Shown piece after piece: positions 35,101 through 47,416 of a stretch of DNA of 64,000 nt (position 1 is the first letter of the stretch; every line of letters starts with the position of its first letter). The notes under the pieces were generated by a model. That model worked only from the letters and a program-made list of their open reading frames with translations. It searched no databases and was not told the DNA's origin. Source of the stretch: Seison nebaliae (taxonomy: Eukaryota > Rotifera > Pararotatoria > Seisonacea > Seisonidae); the NCBI GenBank assembly GCA_023231475.1, contig JALJEE010002328.1:62001-126000 (forward strand). The letters are read 5' to 3'. The translations under genes were made by a program, and so were the position numbers.

Positions 35101-37130
35101 ATTGAGCAAACGGAGAATTTTATGCATAAAAAAGAGATGCGGTTTGTTTATTATAGCGACTATATTATAATTTTCTACAAAATATTAGAGAATTTCACTG
35201 CTAAACAGTTGGATGGACAGAAAGAATGAGAATAGGGAAGTATGCTCAATTTTCACAAAGATTACTGGAACCTAAATACTATTAAATAAAGGCTTCCGCC
35301 ACTATATGATCAACTGAATGAACTGATTATAAGGTGTAAATGTGTATTTGCGTAAGTGTCGACACTGGTAATACACTTGATGAATCGTATGATGTTATCT
35401 CACAACTTCTAATATGAAAAAACATTTATCATTTATGACCAAGAAAACAAATGAAGTAGATAAGTAAATCTTTTTTCCACAAACAAATCGATGATATATA
35501 TTAGATATTATATATGCATAATTAAATGAATATAAAGAAATATAGTATGTCTGTTCTTAAGGTAACATTAAGGAAGATAATTTTATGATTATCTCGATTA
35601 CAATTAAAAAAAAGGAACTAGTTTAAGAAGAATTCTACTTATTTTTCTCGCATTTTATTTATAAACAAAACCGAGAAATATATATAAATATTATTTACTT
35701 ATTTTGTCCACAATTGTTTACCATGCTACGTAAGTCGTCTGATCTGCTTAGAGGTAGTTGTAGCATATTTACTCATGATTATCCACATAATTGGTGAACA
35801 ATCTCTTACAGGAACATTTGGTGTAAGAAATCGTTTCCGATTAAAGGAAAATTGATCAATTGGACGGATATACACAATTATACCAATTGTTTTTCTTTTT
35901 GTCTACGAAACTTTATCGGTTAATTAGATTTTGTACAAACTAGTCAGCTTGTCCAGGTTCGACTATAAAAGAGTGTCCTCGTTCTTTGTTGTTGAAGAGA
36001 ATAAATCAGAAACTTCTTTTTTCTCTCTTCTCTTCTCATTTTCAAATAATTATTTAAGGGAACGATTTTTCGTTAAAAAAAACTGTAATTTCTCCTTTAG
36101 TATGACGGACCTTACTAATGTTTAGCCAAGTTAGTTCGCTAGCTTAATTATTCTATAGCCTATTCCAACTATCGACTCTTTCTTTTATTATGTTGGTTAA
36201 GTTTCCATTTAACTCCTCTTCATCATCATCAGTCTCTTCTTAAAAAACGAATGATATAGTATAAAATATTATCTAATTCTGTTGTTGGTGATGACAAGAG
36301 AATGACGATAATCATGATGGTAGTAAGAATATCGAATAGATATGAGATATTATACAAAGAAAAATTGGATTCGATGTCTACATATTGTCATCAAAAAAAA
36401 TTATGTCATATTAACCAGGACCAAAAAAAGTAACAACAACATCCAAAAAATGATAAATTGTCGATAATGAATATTACATAATTTGTGAAAGGAGAACAAA
36501 TGTGTCTTTTGGGAAACGTGCGTTTCATTGTCTTCCATTACTCAAGAATATTCATTCTGTCTAAATTCATAATTGTTCTTCAGATATCATGGTATATTAG
36601 AACGGGTAATAATCATAGGATGATCATCGATATATATATCTATTATATTATATATCATTATTATTATATCTTTTATATATATATAAAACTTTTTCTATAT
36701 GATGAATTGGATACCTCTCGATTTCGTTCGCTAAAAAATGGACTAATTGATGTTGTAGTTATTGTATTGATTGTGAGAAGAAAGTAGATAGTATACAACT
36801 AAATTATTCGTTACGAACATAATCAAAATGATGGAAAACAAGACTAACATCCAAAATAAAGTGCTACTTGACTTGTTCGAAGAGGAAATAACGAAAAATA
36901 TATAATTGAAACAATCCGATGATGGAGAGATACATAACAATTTGGAATTCTTCACATTCCTCTTGTAAATATTCTCTCTTTCGACTTTCGTCCAAACTTG
37001 AACGACCGAAATTAATTTTACGAAATTGTTTTGCAGTTACTTCGAATAAGAAAAAAATAATATGAATAAAATGTTCTTGAATAAAGGAAGCCCGGTGCGA
37101 TTATGTCAAACTCGTCTGTTCATAGAATCC

Positions 37131-37530
37131 CGGAAGGAAATCACTTTTTGGACGAATTCTTCCTACTCTTTCTTTTTGGAGGATTAATCAGTCATATTTT
37201 GGAGTGAAGTTTATTCATATTTCTAAATTTCGGAGAGGAATTCACTCGTATTTTGAAATTTAGGAAAGGAAATTCGTTGTGACATTTCTAAAGCTAAAAC
37301 ATCTAAAACCATCTGAAAATGACCGACTTTAATTGGGCTGTAGGAATATGTCATCTTTAGAAGCTTAAGAATAATTAACCAAAGCATCTTTTGGTAAATA
37401 ATCTTCAAATATTGATTTGGGATTTAACGGCAAAATTCTTAACCAAAGTGAACTTAAAAGTGATTTCCTGTCCGAAATTCAAACAAAGTTTGAATGAATT
37501 ACTCTCCGAATTTAGAGTGAATTCTTCTCC
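37131..37530. repeat. Cluster of inverted and direct copies of a CGGA(N)AGGAAWTCACT motif
   Basis: Copies on the plus strand: CGGAAGGAAATCACTTTT (37131), CGGAGAGGAATTCACTC (37231) and GGAAAGGAAATTCG (about 37262). On the minus strand: GGACAGGAAATCACTTTT (37457-37474), CGGAGAGTAATTCATTC (about 37492-37508) and GGAGAAGAATTCACTC (37515-37530). The pair 37135-37148 / 37457-37470 is a perfect 14-bp inverted repeat, and 37232-37247 / 37515-37530 match at 15 of 16. This could be a binding-site cluster or an old inverted duplication. Confidence 0.5.
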
Positions 37531-40500
37531 CAAAAAAGAAATAGAGTGGTCGACAACACCGAATAATTTCCATTCCTAAACCTCATTTACTTGTACAACA
37601 CCAAATGTTCGAACATGGGTGTCAGTTTTACATCCTCATCTATCAAAAAATTTAATGTGAGTAAAGAAAAAAGTAATGAAATCGATGTTGATATAATGTC
37701 CGATGACGATTATCGATAAGAACAAATTAAATGGATATGATGTAACCATAAAGTTGATGCATGAATAAAAAGACAGTTTTATGGAAAGTCGATTAATAAC
37801 GTCAATTTCATCTTCCATATCATACCGGAAATCATATCGCAATTTAATCTTCTTTCCAATCAATAAATCCACTTCCTTCATAAACTTATTCATAAATAAT
37901 AATATTGAACCAATTAATTAATTTTTTCTTTTGATTGAAAAAAAAAAGATTGATCAGGTGGAATTATTTCAAATGAACTTCATTTGATTTTATATGGTGA
38001 AGAAAAATAATTTGAAAAAAAACTTTCAATTGAAAAAATGTTCACAAGTGAACAAATAATAGGTAGGTAGTGTGAGATGCATTTGAAGTATATTGTGAGA
38101 GAATTCATTAAGAATTATCTTTTACTTGTGATGAAGGAAGGAACGTAATTTCCTTCCTCTCAACTATACACATCCAACACTCAACTTCCGCCTATCTCTA
38201 TTCTTCACTGACACTGAAGAAATTCTGCCAAAACCTCCAACTTTATCTTTTAATTTTTTTCATTGTTTGTTTCTTTCACATTACTTAATTTTATGATCAT
38301 CCTATTTGGTAGTGAAATTTTAGTTTCACCATTTTTTACTTCTGATTTAGAAATCTATCACATTAATTGTAATATTAAATGATTTTTCCTCCAAAGAATA
38401 AGGGGAGAAAAATCTCATTATTATGACACAATTTCATAAATGAAATAAACGTAATAATAATTGGAAGAAATCAATTGATATTTTTGATCTTCTTTTCTGC
38501 ATGTTTAATGGCGACTTTTATTCCATATAATTAATATACGATGCATTTTACGTATCACCAGCTGTGTCATTTTCCTTTGATATACGTAACATGGTAAATG
38601 AATGATAGGACTATTCATTTCGGACAGATAATTTAATGGAGTGATGATTTATAATCATCGTGAGAATAAAGAAATTAATGATAATCGTGAATGGATGATG
38701 AAAAATGTCGATGAAAACCGCCGATAGCAAATATCTGATTTGAAAGGTTACAATGCTTCTTTTACAAATGAAGAGGCGAATATGGACAATGGTCAATTGA
38801 TACCATATGTCGAATATTTCGACTTCGATAATCCATATGAATGATAATGGATGAACAAAATGGAAGATATACATATTTATTTATCTGAGAATCGGCCAAA
38901 TTTACTATATTCTAATCATTATCAAGAAATAAATAAATAATCTCTTCCAATTTTTCCTTTTCATCACAGACTCGACCATATCAACTGGATCTACTTAGAA
39001 ATGACGAAATTAAAATTTGGAAGATATTTAGTTAGGGATTTAATGAATAGATGCGAATGCAAAGAAGCGTGCTTAATCGAATTAATTCTCAAATTTATAT
39101 TTGTTGACTTTCACAAATTACGAGAAGATAAAGAAATTTTAAAATCAATCTTGATTATTTGCGTGTCAATATGGAATTTGGTGGAACAATCGGATATAAT
39201 AAAGAATTATGAATTGAAAAGATGCATAATGAAAATGAGCAGAAGAAATATATTGAATTGAGAAGGAAAAGCGAAAGTTTTTCGAAGTAAAGTAAACAGA
39301 AAGTAAAATGAAACATATCAGATCCCTATCAGATAACCTAGTTGGAACCAAGGAACATATAGAAAATTAACTCCAATTGATATATAATAAGAGAAATATA
39401 ACCGAACTATTCGGATGGAACGTTTGCGGTGGTGGTAGCATGGAAAACTTCCTTATCAACAACATATTATTTTCGATGGAAGTAAGGAGAAAAGGTAATA
39501 AATTAAAATTTTGTTTTAAAGACTGATGTTTTCTTCTTCATTTCCTAAATTTCTCCAATTTGCATTGATAGATTACGGTGAGGAAGAAGTGCAACAAAAG
39601 AAGACGAACGAAAATATCGACGGTGTAATGCCTTTCACTTCTTATCGTACTCATATAGATTCTACTCATAATTACAACAAATTGTAAAAATGTATCGTTT
39701 ACTTTTTCGTTCTTCTTGACGAACATTAAAAGTCCTTGTACTCTTGAAATGATAGTTTGTCGATGATAATCATTATGACGAATGTGATGTTATGAAGATG
39801 ATAGAGAACCGATGGAAACAGCGCGGACTCATTTTTACTATTAAGTTACTAGTTAATACTGATGAATACGATTATTGTTCATCTACATTCATTTCTTCTG
39901 GCCTTCATTAGCGAACGATTGATTGTGGAGTAATTATGAGATAATATTGAATGGAAAATTTTATTAAATTTTAATATGAAGATATATAATTTAATGATGA
40001 ACACTACCATTATTATCGGTAATTAAAAGAAATGGTAAGTAGAAATTTTTTTGTTACATTATTTTTTCCTGTTCTTCCCAAATTAGATGTCTTAATTAAA
40101 AACTTATTGCAATATGATGTACACATTTAATGTAATTCGTATTCGAATTGAAATGAATGCACACAAGTAAGAATGAAGTTGAGATGGTTGAGAGACATTG
40201 AGAAAAGTGAATATAAGATTGATTTAATAGATCTGGTTGAACTAATAAATAAATAATTTGAGAAAGAATGTGTTAATAAATAAACTGCCTTCTTTTTACG
40301 CAAATGAAAGTGCCGTTTTCCGATATATGTGTAATAATTTCAGTTAAAATACGTCATCGATTATGTTCGTTGTTTAGTGTTCACCATAATTTCAACGGCA
40401 GTCGATCCTTTTCAATTATGATGTTATTATGATTGTGATTAAGGATGAGGTAGAAACAAGAGAACAGGCAGTCAATCAAAGATGTGTCATTTTTTCCGAT

Positions 40501-40963
40501 AGACATTTCTTCCCCCGTATCTCATTCTGACGACGTTTCTTCTACTATTTTGATATAATTATAATCGTTATCAAAAAAACATATTAAAGAAATATTTGTT
40601 TTCCCAATTTTTTTAATATCTTGTCATACTATTGAAAGTTGTTTTGTTAATGTTTTATTGGTAAACAGGACAATTCTCATCAAATCATTATGGGAAAAAC
40701 TAATTACAAATAATAAAAAGGGACAAATAATAAAAAAAATTGTTTTTCTCATTTCTTATTATTATCAACAAATTATACTTTTAAGACTGCAAATGAAGAA
40801 AATCATTTTTCCTTGTTCCAAAATATCTGCTGACAATAGTCCGTTTCATAATCTTTTTCACCACAAAAGAACCATTCTTTTATATTCTTCTAGAAAAAGA
40901 ATGGCAAAAATGTCATTGAAAGATATTCGGTCAGCACAATCATTCGGAAGAAAAATCGACCAC

Positions 40964-40986
40964 TCCACCGGAGTGACTCCGGTGGA
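40964..40986. repeat. GC-rich perfect palindrome TCCACCGGAGT-G-ACTCCGGTGGA
   Basis: Two exact 11-bp arms around one G, standing out sharply from surrounding AT-rich DNA. Candidate binding site for a dimeric protein, or the end of a small element. Confidence 0.6.
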
Positions 40987-42441
40987 CTTATAGATCTATG
41001 ACGAATGATTTTTCCAGGTTTAATAGAAAAAATGAAAATTCAGCCGAAACCGGAAGACTGTTGAAGAAATTAACATGAGAAAATTTTCAGGGTAAGTAAT
41101 CGTTTCTAGGATTAAATGAAAAAAGTATTAAACAGAAAACATATGTAGAATTCCATCAATCAAAAGGAAAAAAGAAAAGAAAATGCACATGAATTTACTT
41201 GCACTAATTTATTATTGTTATTTCTAACAATATTATTCTTTCAATCAATTACTTTATCCATTTACTTCAAACTAAACTTTTCTGTCTTTACCATCACTGC
41301 AAAATATAAATTATAGTAACCATATTTTCTTCTTTTTCTAAAGAACTAATTCTCCTCCTATTCCTTCTACTCTCAATTCTAACTAACTGAATCTGAGTGA
41401 TGTGTTGATTCATTTCTATCACACGTCATGACCTTCTTTCCTTCAACTTCGACTTATTTCCTATTTGTCAAATTTCCAATCGGTAACTCATCACTTCGAT
41501 CCGTAATGTTTATGTTATGAGTTGGCAGTCCAAATGCATTTTATTGATATTTCTCATTATGATTTGTTAGTTTCCTGACAGATTTTTCTCTTCGACAAAA
41601 AACTTCAGCATGGACAATAATTTGAAGGTCACTTTTTGTCTTAACCTTCTAATAAGTTTCTATAATTTCATATCATTTCCTACTTAAAAAATTACATTCT
41701 ACATTAACATGATGATCATTCTCGTTCAGAATAAATCAGCAAATTTTTACAAATTCATAATTCTTGTTGTCCCAAGTATATGTTGTGAATGAATATTATC
41801 ATTCGGGGAAATTTGTGGAATCAACTCTTACATCATATGTTTGATTACGTTGGTTCACAGAAAGTTTTATTATTATATCTGACAGAAAAGAACACCAGGA
41901 AAAATAAAGAGAACGAAATAGAAACTAAAAGACAAATATCTCGAATAGTTCCATTAAATGATTGTTGTTGTATAAAGCTCAAAAGAACGAAAGAATTTAC
42001 TCATTTGCAATTCAAACTTTCTTCAAGGATCATTTCATAATTGAACAGTCTTTTTTAACAGTTATAATTCGGAAGAGAAATTGTTAGAGAATCTGAATAA
42101 ATTTATGTAATTCTTTCCATTTCACAACTGAATCTTACAACCAGTTTACTTTCCTATTTATTTCCTTCATCCTATTCTATTGACAATCGCGGCGATGATA
42201 GATTCAGCGGATAATTTCAAGTTGAGCAATCAACATAAAATTAAACCGAAATATATATGCCATTCAAGGACATTCTACCTAATTACTCAATTTTCTTATA
42301 CAAATAACTGTTGTACGAGACGGAAAATGTTGTCACCTTTCTTGACTTATTCTTCTTATATTATTTCTAACAATTTTCACTTCCATTTTACTTCCGGAAA
42401 ACACGCAATTCCGCAGCAAATTAATAAAAAGTTGTACTAAC

Positions 42442-42648
42442 ATTCAATGGGGAATCCATGATTAGAATACATGATGATGTTGCAGATGATGATGGTAGAA
42501 TTGACATCGATTGGAGTTGAGGTTCAACTGTCGACTGAAATTTCGGTTCGCTATTATCTTGTAATTGTGGTCGACAATTGTGGTTGAGATCTTCTTGAAA
42601 AGAATATCGATTATCGAACGGCCAAGCCAATTGATGTTCTTGAATCAT
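42442..42648 (-). CDS. Probable first coding exon of the Ser/Asn-rich gene
   Basis: The frame begins at ATG 42648 (MIQEHQLAWPFDNRYSFQED) and ends at a good donor (TTGAAT|GTTAGT, phase 0) after 69 codons of mixed composition; translation would run only a few codons into the intron. The next compatible phase-0 acceptor opening a long frame on this strand is at 32180. Joining them would give a 1,184-residue protein. Intermediate exons or a different partner remain possible. Confidence 0.4.
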
Positions 42649-43836
42649 AATTTAAAATGAAATGAAATCTTGAAATATATTCTGATGATTTTTCGAAAGT
42701 GTAGATATAGTAGGATTGTGTTTATGGGATAAAATGAGATTAGTTGAATGAAATGATTGAATATCGAAAGATAAGAATCTAAATAGAAGTTGCGTTCTCA
42801 ACTTATTATTCGTTTGATCTGAGATATTAGCAGTCGATCGATAAAGACAAAGTGAAAAGAAATGGATTTAAATTAGACGAATTAGACAAAAGAACAATAT
42901 CTCAATCAAAAAATTGCCGCTTATGATAATTCAATAAACTTTCAACTAGTTTAATTCACTTTAAGTGGAATGTCGTAAACGTTAAAATGAGCGAATCGAA
43001 AACAATAAATGTGTCGACGAATGTCAATAGTAAATTTCCATAATTCGCGTGCCGATGATTATTTCAGTGAACTGTGCTACAGTTAATATGGTGTTCATAT
43101 GTAAATTGATGATGAGCAGACATTTATACAAACACGCATCAACAGGAAATGGAACGAATAGTAATACCGTGGTAATATCGATGAAGATAGCGGAAGACAT
43201 TGCGAGAAAAAGAAAACATCAAATAAATGCGGTCTGATCTCACAACATAAATATTTCACAAGGTAAAATTGTCAGTGATTGTTGTTAAATCGAGAAAAAA
43301 TGAATTATTTCTCACTTCCTGTATCTCTTCAATTTCTGGTTCGATATTCTATTGAACATAATCATTATCAATTAACGTAAATGTAAGGAAAGAATACCTC
43401 AAGAAGAATATGGCCAATAGTAACATTAAATCCACAAAATGAATATTTAATTTCTTTTCTTATCACCTCTCTACTTCGAATTCTTACCGTTAATATGAGA
43501 ACATTCCTCAATCATTTTTTCATTATGTCCATCATATCATCAAGTGGAAGAATAAGAGAAGGGAAAATAAGATGATGTGAATATATTTAATTGAAGACGA
43601 TAAAAATTGAGGAGAGAAGCGACTTATTTCATAATTAACATCGTCATCACAAACAACTTGAGAAGATAATTTCATTAAATTAAATTTAATTTATTTAGTG
43701 AAACATATCTCGAATAAAAATAAAATTTTCTTTTTCTCACTGTTTCACCAATAGTCAATTTGTAATGGGAAGAAATCATCGTATAAAGTAGAAGGATGGA
43801 CATCGAAACGATGAGTTTGAAAGTAGAAGTTGAATA
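42649..43836. other. Spacer between minus-strand genes
   Basis: AT-rich; presumably holds the promoter of the exon at 42442-42648 and the 3' UTR of the Integrator subunit 6 gene. The short frame at 43049-43237 has no support. Confidence 0.45.
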
Positions 43837-46800
43837 TTAATGAGAATTTAATAATTTTTTACACCTTTCCAAAATGTGAGAACGAAAGTGTGGAGAAGTT
43901 GAATTGATTGAATGGAGTACCACATTAATTAGCGGACTAATCAACTTGAATGCACCCACTTTTAAAGTGAGATCGAAAATATCAATAAATAAACGTAACG
44001 ATAATGAAGTTGATGAAGTTGATTTGGAGAATTGGAGAAGATTCTCTTTCACATATTTTATGAAATCATCTCGAACCTTCTTATCATTCATACAGTTATC
44101 CATCATTAGACGATAGAGTGATTCATTAATCGATTTTAAGAATCGGTAGTGATCCTTCTGATAACGTACCAATCGATGACGTTCATCCTTATCTCTCATC
44201 TCATCGTCATCGAACATTTCGATATCTAATAATTCATAAATTTTTTCATTTTTTTTTAATTCAATTTCTTCTTCTTTCTCAATTTCACAAATCTTTTCTT
44301 CGCTATCGGGAAACATATCAACTTCCGTTATTCTAATGTCATCGTCACTCTTCGAATCGTCTTCAATAGAATCAGTATCAACAGTTAAAATTGATGAGGT
44401 TGTCTCTTCTCCATCAGAATTTTGATTAGACGATTCAATAATTATTTGTTCTTCCATAACAATCTGTTTTGAAGGTATTCCATTGGAATTGGAAGGAAAT
44501 GATTCGTCTGATGATTTTCTCTTTCTATCATTAATATCATCATTACTTTCGTCCTGTTCCACATTATTCTTATTATTCCAATAAGATGGTGAAAATAAAT
44601 CGGAGTAAATTGAATCTTTTGTCATCTCATAATTTTCTGACGTTCTATTCTTCCATCGATTGATTTGTGCAGTTTTGATGAGATTTCTTGAACGATTAAT
44701 CCGATTTTGATGTCGTAATTTCGATTGAAGAATAATATTCTTTCCTGATTGTTGAGAATTGGAATCAGTTGAATTCGTTTCTTCTAAATTATCTGCAGAA
44801 GTATTAGGTGACTCTTCTGAATTGGTGGAATCATCGGACACGTTGTCCATCTCATCTGTCATCATTGCTTTGTTGAGTTTGAATGGATTTCCAAATGTAT
44901 GAATACGTTCTGGAACTGGTTCGATTGTCCTCAATGGAGCAACTTTGGCTTTCATATGAATCTGATAATTGCCCATTTGATCTTCTGGGCAATGATGAAC
45001 GATATCTCCGAGAATACAATCGAATCTCAAATTCCAATTCATAATATTATCTCTTAATTCATCAGTAATTTGTGAAAGTTCTTCTCGTTTGACGAAGGAT
45101 ATGTTAAGAAATTTCGATGAATAATTTGGAATATTTAAATCATTAAATGAAATTTCCATTGGAATTAACATTTCTTTCCCCTCCTTTGTCACATCCTCAT
45201 CATCATTATCATCATCATCATCTGAGAATGATGATGAAGGAAGAGAAGTATTCCCCATAAAATGAGGAATTCTTTTTTCAAATATTTTGAAATTATCCAA
45301 CAACATTTTCGCATGAGCAGAACTCTTCTTCAAATGTCTCTCCAACATGAGAACGGTGGGATGTCTCGTTGGAAATTCTTGGAGTAGTTGGTCATATGTC
45401 AATTTGGGTAAGATGCGTCTCAAATAATAAATATAATATTGAGGCATTGTTTTACAAAGATATTGTTCTAAATCATTCATAAATTTCTTATCTTGTCGAT
45501 ATGTTCGATAGAGGAGTAATCGTTCATACATTGGAGCGAATGTGGGATAATCATATGCTCCAACGAACAACGTTAAAGATTTCATTGATTTCCGATTGAA
45601 AACGATATAACCGAATGGACGATCATCTCCATCAACTCCACTTCCTTTCATAAAAACGAATTTTGTTTTTTGATAGAGATCATTTGAGAACTTCTTTCCA
45701 TTCTTCACTGTCAATTCATATTCATCGAAAGGTAGAGAATATGAAGTGAATTCAAAAGTATTTTTGACTTCATTACCATTCATTCCAGTTGGTACTTGAC
45801 CAACATTGTTCATTCCAGGGAACACTAGACAATCATGTTCATTATCAATCGTTAATATTGGATGAGAATTTCGAGCATTCTATATAGCAGATAGATGGAA
45901 ATTAATTGAAAATAAAAGAAAATTAACAAATTCTTCTAAAGCCGAATGGAGCCAATATGGTTCGGGGAAGCACCAATTGGCAATTTTCTTGTCATAACTA
46001 ATGGAAACTTGATATTTATCAGATTCGCTTTCTATTATCGCACTAAGTTGTTGTTCGTATCGACCTAATATTTCCACCGTCGACATCATTTCTTGTCGAT
46101 CATTAATACGGAAACATTCTCCTCCTGTCAATTCAGCAAACTGTTCAATTGCCGTTCCTTCCATCACTGAATGAAATAGATAAATGAATATTATACTCTT
46201 CCAAATGATTATAACTGTCGAGCAATGAATTTGAAATGGCACTCGTTCGAAATTTAACAACGAACAATTGTTGATCCCATCGAAAAATTTCGTCGTATAA
46301 TTCAGATCCAGGAACTTGACTAAATATTGAATCTTTCAACTAAAAACAGAATGAAAAAGAAAAATTCTATAAAGACAAACATTTTCTCCAATCTCTTCTT
46401 TCGATCGACGTTCACGACCATCTGTCAAAAAGATGATCATTGACCATTCAGTATATTGTGAGAAGAAACCCTGAAAGAGAATAAGGAAAAAAAGAAAGAA
46501 AGAAAAAAGGAACATATCCGAATGTGTCAACTCTTGTAGATAGACGATAAATGTTGAGCATATTAAACGCTTGTTTGATGGCATCGTCACCGTCAGATAG
46601 TGAGTCGGCTGACATCATTTTCAATTCGTGATTGAATTGAATTAAATTCTCCTTCCAACCAACTCGGATGTTATGTGGCGGATCACCAGTTGTGAACAAC
46701 ATATATCTGTCATGCTTCATATTACCTTCACGACAACGAAACTTTACGAATAATTCTATCCAACACCTCGTCAAATCGAAGTTCGACATTCCAAATTCTG

Positions 46801-46852
46801 TCATTTGGTTCATCGATATCGATGTATCAACAACGAATATTACCACTGTCAT
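43837..46852 (-). CDS. INTS6: Integrator complex subunit 6 (INTS6/DICE1)
   Basis: Five exons: 46852-46514, 46470-46381, 46339-46216, 46166-45928 and 45879-43837, with introns of 41-49 bp, 944 aa. INTS6 is a scaffold of the Integrator complex that recruits PP2A and attenuates RNA polymerase II transcription and processes snRNA 3' ends. The N-terminus is a von Willebrand A domain with an intact MIDAS (FVVDTSISMNQ, DxSxS), followed by DRYMLFTTGDPP, GWKENLIQF and IIFLTDG, all as in human INTS6. PGSELYDEIFRWDQQLF, SHPILTI, LPFDEYEL, FGYIVFN and MPQYYIYYLRRILPKLTY follow in family order. MGNYQIHM and PERIHTFGNPFKLNK mark the central region. The C-terminal 90 residues (FLKSINESLYRLMMDN to LHSIN) match the conserved C-terminal helical domain. 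The linker 500-830 is acidic and disordered. The length is close to human (887 aa). Confidence 0.93.
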
Positions 46853-47416
46853 CTTTATGACAATTCTTCCTCAATTTTCATTTAATATCCCCCAATTTTT
46901 TTCAACGATCCCTTCGAGAATCCCATAATTTAATTTTTGGAAGATAATGGAAAAGCCGAAAAATTTGAAAAATAAAAAATTGAAAAGAATTTTGAGAACT
47001 TTACTGAAATGATTATGAGAAATTTAACAAAAAGTTAAAAGTTTTTCCGGATTATATTTACGGATTATTCATATAACTTACAAAAAAGAATTTTTTAATT
47101 TTTTTCTCAAATAAATTAATTTACTTCTTTCTTGACAATCATTTATTCTAACAAATTGTAAGATTAAAAAAATAAATGAAATTAGAAGAAATAAGTGAAC
47201 ATTTTTACTTGAAAATAAGACTAGTTTGAAAACGAAATAGCATTTTCTAACGTTCCATATATTTTTTTCATTTGAAATGTTTCGTTTATTTCGTAAGCTG
47301 AGAATTAACTCTCTTTCAAACTGAAATCATATGATATATTGTCAGCAAATTTTTAAACTGTTGATTCTATTTTGAGAAATTGATTTCTACTCTCTTAACC
47401 TCTAGTGAAATTGAAG
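46853..47416. promoter_or_regulatory. Bidirectional promoter region between INTS6 (-) and the orphan gene (+)
   Basis: 564 bp separate two divergent start codons, so both promoters must lie here unless there are upstream non-coding exons. A TCTAG just before the plus-strand frame (47401-47405) could be a splice acceptor for a non-coding 5' exon. No TATA element is clear. Confidence 0.5.

Larger units (their letters stand above)
32180..42441 (-). other. Putative 10.3-kb first intron (gene desert)
   Basis: No convincing coding frame on either strand; open frames of 60-110 codons here are scattered and AT-biased. A phase-0 donor at 42441 (AAT|GTTAGT) and a phase-0 acceptor at 32180 on the minus strand could bound one intron of the Ser/Asn-rich gene. 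Contents noted separately: a cluster of CGGA-type motif copies (37131-37530) and a GC-rich palindrome (40964-40986). An AT-only tract occupies about 36630-36690. Enhancers or unrecognised RNA genes could be present. Confidence 0.4.

Noticed and set aside
36630-36690. AT-only hairpin-like tract
   Set aside because: Simple alternating AT/ATT sequence; self-complementarity is trivial.
40658-40993. 111-codon plus-strand frame in the gene desert
   Set aside because: Lys/Ile-rich AT composition, and its C-terminal codons are simply the GC-rich palindrome; no homology seen.
43837-46852. INTS6 region as several small unrelated genes
   Set aside because: Five frames join in phase and match human INTS6 from the VWA domain to the C-terminal domain in order.
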